A stretch of DNA of 16,808 nt from an uncultured Oscillibacter sp. Lineage in GTDB: Bacteria; Bacillota; Clostridia; Oscillospirales; Oscillospiraceae. Shown here in pieces: positions 1-7,516 of this stretch. Position 1 is the stretch's first letter, and the number at the start of each line of letters is the position of its first letter. The notes beneath the pieces are model-generated. The model made no database searches. It saw only the letters and a program-made list of their open reading frames with translations, and was not told the DNA's origin. The DNA is taken from the NCBI GenBank assembly GCA_937884915.1, contig CALAAN010000011.1:1-16808 (forward strand). The letters run 5' to 3'. The translations under genes and the position numbers were made by a program.

Positions 1-1002
1 ATAGAAGCCGCCACCGCTCTTCGCGACCGGATTCAGGAGCTCATACTGCGTGCCGTTGTACTGGAAGAGATAGACGTAGCCGGCCTTGAGGAGCCCAGCC
101 GCGACCGCCTCACCCTTGTAGTAGATCGACTTTGCGCCGGTGCTGTTGACGTTCAGCGTGGGCGCGGTCGCGGTGTTATCGTAGGAAAACTTCACGCCTA
201 CAATCGCGCCGGTGACGAGCGCGAAGCCCGAGAGAGTTACGACCTTCGCCTTTGTTGCGGCGGCCGTCGAGCAAGCGCCGTAGCCGCGGCCCAGCTTGGC
301 AGCCGCCGAGAGCACGGCCTCAGCCTGCGCAAGGCCGCTCGTGCCTGTAAAGACGGGAAGGTTTGCGGTCGAGCCGAGCTTGCCGTCACTCGTCAGATTG
401 CCGTGCTTATGAGATGCGGCGGCCGCGCCAACTTGAGCGGCGGTCACGCCATGCGGGTTCTGCTTGTTCGCGACATGCTCGTCAACTGCGCTCTGTGCGT
501 CGTCGGCGGCAGATTGCGCGTCGGCGGCGGCAGACTGCGCATTGTCTGCGGCAGTCTGGGCATTGCTTGCGGCGGTACCCGCGGCGTTGGCCGTGCTCTG
601 CGCGCCCGAAGCAGCGGTACCGGCTGCGTTGGCGGTGCTCTGCGCAGTAGCAGCCGCGCTTTTCGCGGCGGCTGCGTCGCTGACGCCCTTGTCAGCCTGC
701 GTCTTTGCCTCCTGAATATTCTTCTGCAAGGCGTCGAAGTCCTTGTTGGTGAAGTTGCGGGCGATCGTGGTACCAGAAGGCCAGGCCTTCGCCGTGCCTT
801 CTACACCGCGCGTACAACCAGAAAGAGAGTCCGTCGTCTTTGCGGTATAGAGAATCGTTTCGCCGTCTTCATCCGTGCCGATCGTCGCGAGGTTCGGGGC
901 GTCGGGGAAGGCGGAAATATCAGTGACGGGAATTGTGGTGTCGCCCGCGCCGATACCATCGGAGAGAGCGACCTGCGGAGAGAAGGGAATGCCCTTATAC
1001 AT
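1..1002 (-). CDS. Tail fibre / receptor-binding protein (C-terminus cut by window edge)
   Basis: Open frame of 334 codons read on the minus strand from ATG 1002 and still open at base 1, so the C-terminus is missing. Residues 1-95 form a phage fibre N-terminal domain (starts MYKGIPFSPQ; contains FPDAPNLATIG, DGETILY and CTRGVEGTAKAWPSGT), which probably anchors to the baseplate. Residues about 96-176 are Ala/Gln-rich heptads, a probable trimeric coiled coil. Residues 179-200 carry the fibre-type motif NKQNPHGVTAAQVGA followed by SHKHG. Residues 240-322 look like a beta-rich distal domain (VKFSYDN, PTLNVNSTGAKSIYY, FQYNGTQYELL). An in-frame TTG at 1009-1011, nine bases after AGGAGG, may be the true start. 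ATG 1000-1002 has only GGAG three bases away. It follows the Tal-like gene and presumably binds the host surface. The fold and role are inferred from family resemblance. Confidence 0.85.
   Translation of the reverse strand, partial: MYKGIPFSPQVALSDGIGAGDTTIPVTDISAFPDAPNLATIGTDEDGETILYTAKTTDSLSGCTRGVEGTAKAWPSGTTIARNFTNKDFDALQKNIQEAKTQADKGVSDAAAAKSAAATAQSTANAAGTAASGAQSTANAAGTAASNAQTAADNAQSAAADAQSAADDAQSAVDEHVANKQNPHGVTAAQVGAAAASHKHGNLTSDGKLGSTANLPVFTGTSGLAQAEAVLSAAAKLGRGYGACSTAAATKAKVVTLSGFALVTGAIVGVKFSYDNTATAPTLNVNSTGAKSIYYKGEAVAAGLLKAGYVYLFQYNGTQYELLNPVAKSGGGFY
478..645 (-). repeat. Heptad repeats in fibre coiled coil
   Basis: Residues 120-175 of the fibre protein are eight consecutive seven-residue units in phase with AQ. 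The first four units are two copies of a 14-residue block (AQSTANAAGTAAS then G or N). They are followed by AQTAADN, AQSAAAD, AQSAADD and AQSAVDE. At DNA level this is a degenerate 21/42-base tandem repeat. It suggests a coiled-coil stalk whose length could change by repeat gain or loss. Confidence 0.85.
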
Positions 1003-1020
1003 AGTCTCCAAAGTGTTTTA

Positions 1021-1026
1021 CCTCCT
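1021..1026 (-). promoter_or_regulatory. Ribosome binding site deciding the fibre start
   Basis: AGGAGG on the minus strand, just after the stop of the Tal-like gene (TAA 1032-1034). It is nine bases from TTG 1011 and eighteen from ATG 1002. The TTG is in frame with the ATG and comes after an in-frame TAA, so TTG 1011 is the furthest possible start and is the better spaced one. Confidence 0.6.
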
Positions 1027-1031
1027 GAGAG

Positions 1032-2897
1032 TTAAACTGTTGCGTCGCCCCTGGACTGCACGAAGCCCTGGACGAACATGTCAATGCTAACGTAAGCAAG
1101 ATCGTTCGGCCTAACCTCGATCGAGAGCCAGGAGCCGCGCGGAATCAGCTTAGAGCTGGCGTCCACAAGGTACTGCGTCAAGTCGAGCTCGGTGTCAGTC
1201 GAGACAATCGTCGCCTTCTTCTTGCCGTTGACATAGAGGTCGAACTGTTTCGGGCTGCCATAGAAGTAGATGCCAGGCGTGATGTCGTGCTCATGCGCGG
1301 GAATCGTGATATTATGACTGTGCCCAGGAATTGTGACGTCATGGGAATGACTCGGAATGCGAACGCTGTGCGAGTGACTGTCGATCTCATGCGTGTGCGC
1401 AGGGTGAACATGCGCGCCAGACCATACAAAGGTCTCATAGCCGTCAATGGTTTGGCCGTCACTGGTTGTCGCGAGCCGCGCGCCGCGAGAAAGACCATGA
1501 TTGTGCACGGCCTGGCCGCTCGTCTGGCTCGGCAAGACGTTTGAGGACTCGAGCGTCGTCGCGCCCGACGTCTGGCCGCCGCCCGAAGAGGTGGTCGAGG
1601 TAGAGCCGCCACCCGAGGTACTCGAATAAGTCTTTTGCGAGGCAGTCGTCGAGGAGACAACCTTAGACTCGGCGGCCTTCGTTGCCTTGGAGTAGGCGCG
1701 GAAGCTGCCGACGCGGACCTTCGCAACGATCTTATTGACGATTCGCATATCCTCGGGAAGGTAGAAGTCCATGATCGCGCCATTCTGCGAGTCGCAGTTA
1801 GCTTGGAGCGACTGCGAGTAGAGCTGCGTTGCGCCCTGGGCGTACGCCTGCTCGATTCGCTGCCGGTCGGCCATATCTGCGACGCTGGACGCAATATCGG
1901 TGCTCTTGTTCGCGACAATGATCTTGCTGCTCGGCACGTCGTCATATTTATAGGTGAGCTCGGTGACGTAGGTATCGACCTGCGTACCGAGCTCGGTCTG
2001 CAAAATACGAACGCGCTTACCGATTTGCGCGACATTGTAGTCGGACTCGTCGAGCTCAGCGAAGCTAATCTCAAATTGCTGCAAAGGGTCCTGCAATTCA
2101 TTCAGCATGACTTGCGCCGCGGAGAGAAGGCTTGCCGGGTCCTCATAACGGCGGTCAATCCAGATTCTCTCAATGAGACCATACTTGTCGATATACTCCT
2201 GCGGGCTTTGAATGTACTCGCAATCGTTATTGACGCTCTTGATCGTGAGCTGGTTGACACCTTCGCCATAGCCCAGGGGGTAAAGCCTGGTACAAATTTG
2301 CTGCGGGTCGCTGCCAGAGCCATACGAGAGCATGTTCCAGCCCGAGCGCACATAGAGCTGCGGCTTTTGCCCGATGCCAATCGACTTGAGGGAGAGCCGC
2401 CACGGATAGACGCTTGTGTCGGTTACCCACATGTAGTCGGCAAGCGGCGTCGCGATCGAGAACAGGGCCGAGAGCAAGGTCTCCTGCGTCCAGCCATATT
2501 CAAATTGCCGAGCGAAGTCGCACTCATAAAGAACCCAGTTTTGCACGCGCTGCCGATTCAGTACATACCGAATACAATCAGCCGTGTAGGTCCCGCGGTT
2601 GCCTACGACGTGGTACCCGAAGAGCACGTTGTCGATTAAGGTTGCGAGGACGTGTTCGCATTGATAGGTTAAAAGACCGGTCTCGGCGATCTCTGCGTCA
2701 ACTGGCATAATGCGATAGAGCTCGCCGCCGTTGTAGCGGACGTAGTTGAAGGGCTGGCAATACTCATTCTTTGCGTCGTTGTACGGAAGCGAAAAAGTGA
2801 GATACCAGAGACTATTGATCTTGCGCTCTTCCTCTACGCCGCTCGCGTTCTCAGCAATCGCGATACGCTTTCGGCTTTTATCAAAAATCTCAAGCAT
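1032..2897 (-). CDS. Tal-like tail protein (prophage endopeptidase tail family) with histidine needle
   Basis: A 621-residue protein. Residues about 1-340 resemble the gp27-like baseplate hub region of the prophage endopeptidase tail (Tal) family: N-terminal IFDKSRKRIAI, then INSLWYLTFSLPYND, LTYQCEHVLATLID, IGKRVRILQTELG and YVTELTYKYDD. Residues about 405-465 are a Ser/Thr/Gly-rich flexible linker. Residues 496-537 contain six HxH motifs, the last four exactly nine residues apart. The C-terminal 80 residues (from about 541) look beta-rich and may cap the tip. No clear peptidase active site is visible, so lytic activity is not claimed. Its place after the Dit-type genes and before the fibre gene fits a baseplate hub or tip protein at the distal tail end. 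ATG 2897 starts one base after the upstream stop (2899-2901), so coupling is likely. Confidence 0.85.
   Translation of the reverse strand: MLEIFDKSRKRIAIAENASGVEEERKINSLWYLTFSLPYNDAKNEYCQPFNYVRYNGGELYRIMPVDAEIAETGLLTYQCEHVLATLIDNVLFGYHVVGNRGTYTADCIRYVLNRQRVQNWVLYECDFARQFEYGWTQETLLSALFSIATPLADYMWVTDTSVYPWRLSLKSIGIGQKPQLYVRSGWNMLSYGSGSDPQQICTRLYPLGYGEGVNQLTIKSVNNDCEYIQSPQEYIDKYGLIERIWIDRRYEDPASLLSAAQVMLNELQDPLQQFEISFAELDESDYNVAQIGKRVRILQTELGTQVDTYVTELTYKYDDVPSSKIIVANKSTDIASSVADMADRQRIEQAYAQGATQLYSQSLQANCDSQNGAIMDFYLPEDMRIVNKIVAKVRVGSFRAYSKATKAAESKVVSSTTASQKTYSSTSGGGSTSTTSSGGGQTSGATTLESSNVLPSQTSGQAVHNHGLSRGARLATTSDGQTIDGYETFVWSGAHVHPAHTHEIDSHSHSVRIPSHSHDVTIPGHSHNITIPAHEHDITPGIYFYGSPKQFDLYVNGKKKATIVSTDTELDLTQYLVDASSKLIPRGSWLSIEVRPNDLAYVSIDMFVQGFVQSRGDATV
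1287..1412 (-). repeat. HxH nine-residue repeats in the Tal-like protein
   Basis: HxH motifs start at residues 496, 501, 508, 517, 526 and 535. The last four follow a strict nine-residue unit of the form HSH-xxxIP-x, visible as a degenerate 27-base repeat. Trimeric phage spikes and short tail fibres are known to coordinate metal ions through HxH motifs on their axis. Metal binding here is inference. Confidence 0.85.
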
Positions 2898-2898
2898 A

Positions 2899-3597
2899 TC
2901 ACAAGTACCTCTCTGTATAGATCAAGTTACCGGACAAGCCGTTGCCGATCGCGCTCTCAATATCAAGGTAGAGAAGATCGCGCGAGATCATAAGCCAGTC
3001 GCCGGACTGCTTATCGAGAACGTTCTCGCCATTCAGCAGGACTCGGAAGGTGTCGCTGTCAATACGCAATTCACCACCAGGCGGAATCGTGACAGTGACG
3101 GAGACCTGCTCCGTGGACTGCGTGCCTGCACCAGAGACCGAGCCGAGCACTTCATAGAGCAACGGGTCGATCAAAATGTCCTTGACTACGCTCGCAAGTG
3201 AAATAAGTGCGTCGGCATAGGCCTCATGCCATAGAATATCAGCGCTCGCGTACGAGCTTGCACCAAGATTATCGGCGAGCACGCCGACGATCATGGAGTT
3301 CTGCGCGCCGTCAGATACGGCCTGCAAGGTGTCTTTGAGCAAGCCCTGCACGATGATATTCGCTTGCATAAGCGCGGCGCTGTTCATTGCCGCATACGAC
3401 TCGAAGGCCGAAGCAATGCCAATCGCGCCGCGCGCAGTACCACGGAGAATGTCATTGAAGAAGGCGGTCGTCTCGACCGGAATAGCTACGCCGGCAACAG
3501 ATTCCAGGTTTTCGGTGAGAAGCAGCTCAATATGAATTGTGTTGTCCTGACTTCCCAGAGAAAACCTGGATAAATTGAAGCGGTCAAAGCTAAACAT
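2899..3597 (-). CDS. Baseplate-associated protein with Dit-C-terminus-like domain
   Basis: A 232-residue protein starting MFSFDRFNLSRF. Residues 20-60 (TENLESVAGVAIPVETTAFF) recall a phage protein often found between Dit and Tal genes in Bacillota phages, whose function is not established. Residues about 60-155 are mainly helical or low in conserved features. Residues 165-232 (TIPPGGELRIDSDTF, VLLNGENVL, SGDWLMISRD, LIYTERYL at the end) resemble the C-terminal galectin-like part of distal tail proteins. The neighbouring Dit gene is short and lacks that part. A baseplate role is inferred from domain resemblance and position. The start has AAGGTGG upstream, inside the end of the previous gene, and lies one base after its stop codon. 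Confidence 0.65.
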   Translation of the reverse strand: MFSFDRFNLSRFSLGSQDNTIHIELLLTENLESVAGVAIPVETTAFFNDILRGTARGAIGIASAFESYAAMNSAALMQANIIVQGLLKDTLQAVSDGAQNSMIVGVLADNLGASSYASADILWHEAYADALISLASVVKDILIDPLLYEVLGSVSGAGTQSTEQVSVTVTIPPGGELRIDSDTFRVLLNGENVLDKQSGDWLMISRDLLYLDIESAIGNGLSGNLIYTERYL

Positions 3598-3598
3598 A

Positions 3599-4378
3599 TT
3601 AGTTCAATCCCACCTTCAACGCGCCGACGTCGATCGTCGGCATATAGCCCTTCTTGATCGTGATTGCCTCGGTGAGCTCCTGCAAGTACACAGGCTCGCC
3701 GCCCGTTGCCGTAGAGTAGATCGCCGAATAGGTCCAGACGCCCCACGGGGTCGAGGGACGGTTGAAGGACACGGCGAGAGAGTTCTGCACGAGCATCTGG
3801 CCGCTCGCCTGCTCGCTCGGTGCGGAGAATGTCAGCGCAACGCGAGCATAATTATCGCCGGCAAGCTCGGAACCGGTCTCCTCGGGAGAACCGTTCCAGA
3901 GGGAGAAATGCGGAGAAATGCCGACGATAGACGTACCACGGAAGAGATTCAGGAGCTTTGTCTTGAAGGCGTTCGACATATTGCCGGTCAGATAGAAGAG
4001 CACGTCGCCGGCCAGGAAAACAGGCGGCTCATTCGCACCGATAACCAGGCTTTCGGTCAGCTCGCTGCGGGCGAGCATATTGCCGCCGACAAGGGAGTCC
4101 ATGATCGCAATGTGCGTCACGGTGCCTGCGGGGTCAGCCGGCGCTGCGAAGGTAATGTCAGAAAGATTCTGAATACCGATGCCGCCGTTCGAGACCGCAG
4201 GCTCGGAGAAGGCAATCTCCATGCGGGCATAACCGGCGTAGCTGATTTCAGTGCCGGCCGTGCCAGAGTCGCCAGGGTCATTGAGGAACAAGGCCAGGTA
4301 AACTTTGGTCGGGGCGGCGAAGGTAACGCCGCGCAGGACATTCAGAAAACCGGTCTCAAGGTAGTCGCAAGCATACAT
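3599..4378 (-). CDS. Tandem-duplicated phage tail-fibre-type protein
   Basis: A 259-residue protein made of two related halves. Residues 1-131 match the single-domain protein common near tail genes: ETGFLNVLRGVTFAAPTKVYLALFL, then GTEISYAGYARMEIAFSEPA, DITFAAPADPAGTVTHIAIMD, GGNMLARSEL and a hydrophobic end. Residues 132-259 repeat the order more loosely: NAFKTKLLNLFRGTSIVGISPHFSLW, ELAGDNYARVALTFSAPS, LAVSFNRPSTPWGVWTYSAIY, GGEPVYLQELTEAI and a final hydrophobic strand. It sits between the Dit and Dit-C-terminus-like genes, so a baseplate accessory or adhesion role is likely. Exact function is not known for the family. The two halves are far diverged, so the duplication is old or the fusion joined two different members. 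Confidence 0.7.
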   Translation of the reverse strand: MYACDYLETGFLNVLRGVTFAAPTKVYLALFLNDPGDSGTAGTEISYAGYARMEIAFSEPAVSNGGIGIQNLSDITFAAPADPAGTVTHIAIMDSLVGGNMLARSELTESLVIGANEPPVFLAGDVLFYLTGNMSNAFKTKLLNLFRGTSIVGISPHFSLWNGSPEETGSELAGDNYARVALTFSAPSEQASGQMLVQNSLAVSFNRPSTPWGVWTYSAIYSTATGGEPVYLQELTEAITIKKGYMPTIDVGALKVGLN

Positions 4379-4381
4379 AGC

Positions 4382-4912
4382 TTAGTCACTCCTTTTCGTT
4401 GCAGTGATTGTGATATTCTGGACGTTGCTCGAGGAGACGTTGCGCAGGACGATCATGCACGGCGTTTCCGCGGTGCCCTGATACGCGATCTTATTGCGTC
4501 CGTTCTCAAGCGGCGTGGTAATCGTCGGGCCGTACGCAAACGGCTCGGCGATAAAGTTAAGCTCGAATTCACGCCCCGTTTCGAGGTAGTAGTCCTGAAC
4601 CTCGGCAGGGTCATAGAGCTCGGCGATATAATACTTGTCAGGCTCATTCCAGAGGCGGAGTCGAGCCTTTTTGCTGAGGGCATAGATGATCTCGCGGAAC
4701 TCGGCTTTTGTGACTTGGCGCGTCAGCGTGCAGGTCATGCGCAAGGTACGCTCTTCCCAGTTTTTCGCGCCGAAGTCATAAGAGCCAGAGCGGCCAGGAA
4801 TGGTGATCTTACGAGCTCGTTTCGGGGGAAGCAAGTAGTCGTAAGCAATCACCATCAGGCCCCAGTCGTCTACGCTGTTATATCTGCCGAAGCTAAAGCT
4901 ATCGCCGGTCAT
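4382..4912 (-). CDS. Distal tail protein (Dit), N-terminal domain only
   Basis: A 176-residue protein of the siphovirus distal tail protein family (Sipho_tail type). The N-terminal belt domain is clear: SVDDWGLMVIAYDYLLPPK, KITIPGRSGSYDF, WEERTLRMTCTLTRQ, YALSKKARLRLWNEPDKYYIAELYD, and FELNFIAEPFAYG. After residue 140 it enters what looks like the first strands of the C-terminal domain (GTAETPCMIVLRNVSSSNVQNITI) and then ends. Dit proteins form the hexameric ring joining the tail tube to the baseplate and commonly carry a further C-terminal galectin-like domain, largely missing here. Its ATG overlaps the stop of the tape measure gene by four bases (ATGA), pointing to coupled translation. Confidence 0.85.
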   Translation of the reverse strand: MTGDSFSFGRYNSVDDWGLMVIAYDYLLPPKRARKITIPGRSGSYDFGAKNWEERTLRMTCTLTRQVTKAEFREIIYALSKKARLRLWNEPDKYYIAELYDPAEVQDYYLETGREFELNFIAEPFAYGPTITTPLENGRNKIAYQGTAETPCMIVLRNVSSSNVQNITITATKRSD

Positions 4913-7473
4913 GTCGGTGCAAGCCCCCTTCTTCGGATTTCGCGCGCTGTTTCAGCGCCGATCTGCTTACCTACGCGACGCGCGTCCTCTTCGGAGCCGT
5001 CGCCGTTATAGGTCACGTAGACAATGATTCCATTGTCGTTTGTAATAGTCTGCGAGTGGTTACCACCGTCAGAGCCAGCGCTCGCTGTGAGCGAGAGCTT
5101 GCTGCTGAGTCCGCCAACCTCTGCGGCGACGGAGACATTCGCATCGTCGATCAGGTCTTGAAGCTGGGCACGCATATCGTCGGTCAGCGCAGGCATAGCC
5201 TGATCGACGCCCTTGCCGATTCCAGGAGGAATCCAGCGGCCGACTTCCTTGGCGAAAACCTTAGACGGAGACGAGATGCCGAGCGCGGACTTGATCGCGT
5301 TGAGCGCACTGTTCGCGACATTCTTCGCGGCCTGAACAAGCGTGCCGACTGCATTCGAGACGCCGTTGGCAATACCCTCGATGATGTTGCGGCCAAGGTC
5401 GAGCCAGTTGGTATTTGTGATCGTGTCCCAAACCTGGCTGACGAGATCGCTCGCGGCCTGCCCCAAGTTGGAGAACAGACTCTTGATACCGTCGATGATC
5501 TTCGTGAGGATTTCCGAGCCCTTCTGGAACCATTCAGTATTTGTGATCTTGTCCCAAATCGTCGAGACGATCTTGCCTGCGGCCTCGAAAAGCGAGCCGA
5601 TCAGGGAGAGAATACCCTTGACGAGCGCCTCGAGAATCTGCGCGCCGAGCGCCGGCCAGTCAGTCTCAAAAATCGTATCGACCAGAGCGTCCACGAGATC
5701 AAGCGCGGCGTCAATCAGGTCGGGCAATGCCTCGATCAAGCCTTCGGCGATCGCAAGGGTCAGCTCGATCGCGGCGTCGACCAGAAGCGGCAGATTGTCG
5801 AGCAGGCCTTGCGTAAGGGCATTTAAGAGCGTGATCGCGCACTCGATGATCTGCGGCAGGTTATCAAGAATCGCGGTGACGAGATTCTCAATGATGACAG
5901 GGGCCGCCTCGATGATGATCGGCACCGCAGCAATCAGGCCTTCGACAAAGCCAGTCAGTAGGGCAAGCGCGGCGTCGATAAGGGCGCTGAGATTCTCTGT
6001 GCTAAGGAGGCCCTCGACAAACTGCAGGACTGCCTCGACCGCAGCAGGAATCAGAGTAGGCGCCTCTTTTGCGAGACTGTTTGCGAGAGTGGTAATGATC
6101 TCAAGGGCCGCAAGCGCCAAGTCGCCAAGAATGGAACCGAGCCCGTTGATTAAGACCTTGCCGATCTCGATCGCGCTGTTGACAAGCGTGTCCTTGTTCT
6201 TGAGCAAACCGGAGATCAAGCTCTTAATGACCTTGACGCCGATGTCAATAAACTTCGGCAGCTCACTCGTGATCTTGAGGAGAACCTCAGAGAGAACGTC
6301 GCCGGCCGCTGAGACAAGACCTTCCAGGCCGTTCTCGTTGAGCGCCTCGGAGAGTTGCCCGACGAGCTCGGTCGCGAACTGGACCGTATCACGGAGCGGA
6401 GCCTGCAGGTTTTCATATACGCCGATGCCGAGCCCCTCGAGGGCCGACTTCATAATTGTAATATCGCCTTGCAGGTTATCAAGCTGCGTGTCAGCCATGT
6501 TCTGCATGGCACCCGCGCTGTCGTCGATTGCAGCCGCCAGGTTATCAAACTCTTCGCCGCAGCCTGCGAGAAGTGCCTGCGCAGACTTCAGGTCGACTTT
6601 GTTGAAAATCTCGTTGAGGACCTGCGTCTTTTCGCCCTCGGTCATGCCCGACAGCGCGGAATCAAGGTCACGGAAAATCTCATTGAGCGGACGCATATTG
6701 CCGGCCGCATCGTAGACTTCCAGGCCCAGCGAGGACATGGCGTCCGCCGCTTTATCCGTAGGCGCGGACAAAGCAAGAATAACGTTTCGTAAAGCCGTGC
6801 CGCCCTCAGCGCCCTTAATACCTCGGTTTGCGAGGACGCCGAGCGCTGCGTTCAGCTCAGTTGTACCGCCGGCCAAGCTCTTCGCCGTGCCGCCGACAGT
6901 AAGAATCGCCTCGCCGAGCTGTCCGACGCTGGTGTTCGCCTTACTGGCGGTTTTCGCCATCTTGTCGCCGAACTCGGTCAAATTTGCGCTGCTTGCCTCG
7001 ATACCGAGCGCGGCCATTGCGTCGGTCGCAAGATCGGAGGCATAAGCAAGGTCAAGACCACCGGCAGCGGCCAAGTTCAGAACCGACGGCAGAACGTCCG
7101 CGGAAGTTGCGGCATCGTAGCCGGCCAGAGCCAGGTAGTTTAGCGCGTCAGCAGCCTCGGATGCGCTGAACGCGGTCGTTGCGCCTGCGTCTTTTGCGGC
7201 CTGGGACAGCAACTCAAACTCTTCCGAGCCATTGCGAATGTCTTCGACCGTGAGGCCCATTGTCGCCGCGACCTGCGACATACTGGACTCAAAACCGGAA
7301 CCGACCTTTACGGCGGCGGTGGCTACGCCGGCAACGGCGGTCGTAACGGCCGCAACCGCAGTCGTAACACCCTTTAGGGCGGTAGAGGCAATACTGCCAA
7401 GACCAGAGAGAGCGTCTTTGAATTTACTGGAATCGCCCTCAATGTCGATAATGACGGAGCCGTCATTTGCCAT
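4909..7473 (-). CDS. Tail tape measure protein
   Basis: An 854-residue protein, the longest in the window. Residues 1-60 are small and hydrophobic. Residues about 61-345 are a TP901-type tape measure core (FESSMSQVAATMGLT, AGATTAFSASEAADALNYLALAGYD, TLRN-like GGTALRNVILALSAP, LDNLQGDITIMKSALEGLGIGVYE). Residues 405-600 are a hydrophobic helical repeat region, and residues 600-720 hold three 42-residue repeats centred on a tryptophan. A conserved tape measure segment follows (SSPSKVFAKEVGRWIPPGIGKGV, 735-756). The protein sets tail length. At the usual 1.5 angstrom per residue it would specify a tail of about 128 nm. It is preceded by GGTGG eight bases or less from ATG 7473, and sits between the chaperone genes and Dit, the standard position. 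Confidence 0.95.
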   Translation of the reverse strand: MANDGSVIIDIEGDSSKFKDALSGLGSIASTALKGVTTAVAAVTTAVAGVATAAVKVGSGFESSMSQVAATMGLTVEDIRNGSEEFELLSQAAKDAGATTAFSASEAADALNYLALAGYDAATSADVLPSVLNLAAAGGLDLAYASDLATDAMAALGIEASSANLTEFGDKMAKTASKANTSVGQLGEAILTVGGTAKSLAGGTTELNAALGVLANRGIKGAEGGTALRNVILALSAPTDKAADAMSSLGLEVYDAAGNMRPLNEIFRDLDSALSGMTEGEKTQVLNEIFNKVDLKSAQALLAGCGEEFDNLAAAIDDSAGAMQNMADTQLDNLQGDITIMKSALEGLGIGVYENLQAPLRDTVQFATELVGQLSEALNENGLEGLVSAAGDVLSEVLLKITSELPKFIDIGVKVIKSLISGLLKNKDTLVNSAIEIGKVLINGLGSILGDLALAALEIITTLANSLAKEAPTLIPAAVEAVLQFVEGLLSTENLSALIDAALALLTGFVEGLIAAVPIIIEAAPVIIENLVTAILDNLPQIIECAITLLNALTQGLLDNLPLLVDAAIELTLAIAEGLIEALPDLIDAALDLVDALVDTIFETDWPALGAQILEALVKGILSLIGSLFEAAGKIVSTIWDKITNTEWFQKGSEILTKIIDGIKSLFSNLGQAASDLVSQVWDTITNTNWLDLGRNIIEGIANGVSNAVGTLVQAAKNVANSALNAIKSALGISSPSKVFAKEVGRWIPPGIGKGVDQAMPALTDDMRAQLQDLIDDANVSVAAEVGGLSSKLSLTASAGSDGGNHSQTITNDNGIIVYVTYNGDGSEEDARRVGKQIGAETAREIRRRGLAPT
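5308..5685 (-). repeat. Three 42-residue repeats in tape measure protein
   Basis: Residues about 597-722 hold three tandem units. Their tryptophans, at residues 606, 648 and 690, are exactly 42 residues apart: TDWPALGAQILEAL, TEWFQKGSEILTKI and TNWLDLGRNIIEGI. The DNA around 5408-5450 and 5534-5576 is still visibly alike (tatttgtgatc..gtgtcccaaa and tatttgtgatc..ttgtcccaaa). Confidence 0.85.
5674..6261 (-). repeat. 22-residue hydrophobic repeats in tape measure protein
   Basis: Residues about 405-600 are a run of amphipathic to hydrophobic helices. Residue pairs LP occur at 539-540, 561-562 and 583-584, that is every 22 residues, each followed by a hydrophobic pair and DAA or ECA and then a helix ending in GLI/GLL. 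Earlier copies (near 495 and 516) are more degenerate. Confidence 0.75.
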
Positions 7474-7516
7474 GTTTCCACCACCTTTTTAGTGGCGTCA
7501 TCGGCAACTAAGGCAA

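Noticed and set aside
1635..2639. 334-codon plus-strand frame opposite the Tal-like gene
   Set aside because: Shadow of the Tal-like gene; the composition is Arg/Leu-rich and unlike a known protein.
3575..5011. 478-codon open frame on the plus strand opposite Dit and the fibre-type gene
   Set aside because: It is antisense to three well-supported genes, its translation is rich in Arg and shows no family features, and long antisense frames are expected from the codon bias here.
5342..6715. 457-codon plus-strand frame opposite the tape measure gene
   Set aside because: The translation is a low-complexity Ser/Arg/Ala-rich shadow of the repetitive tape measure coding sequence.
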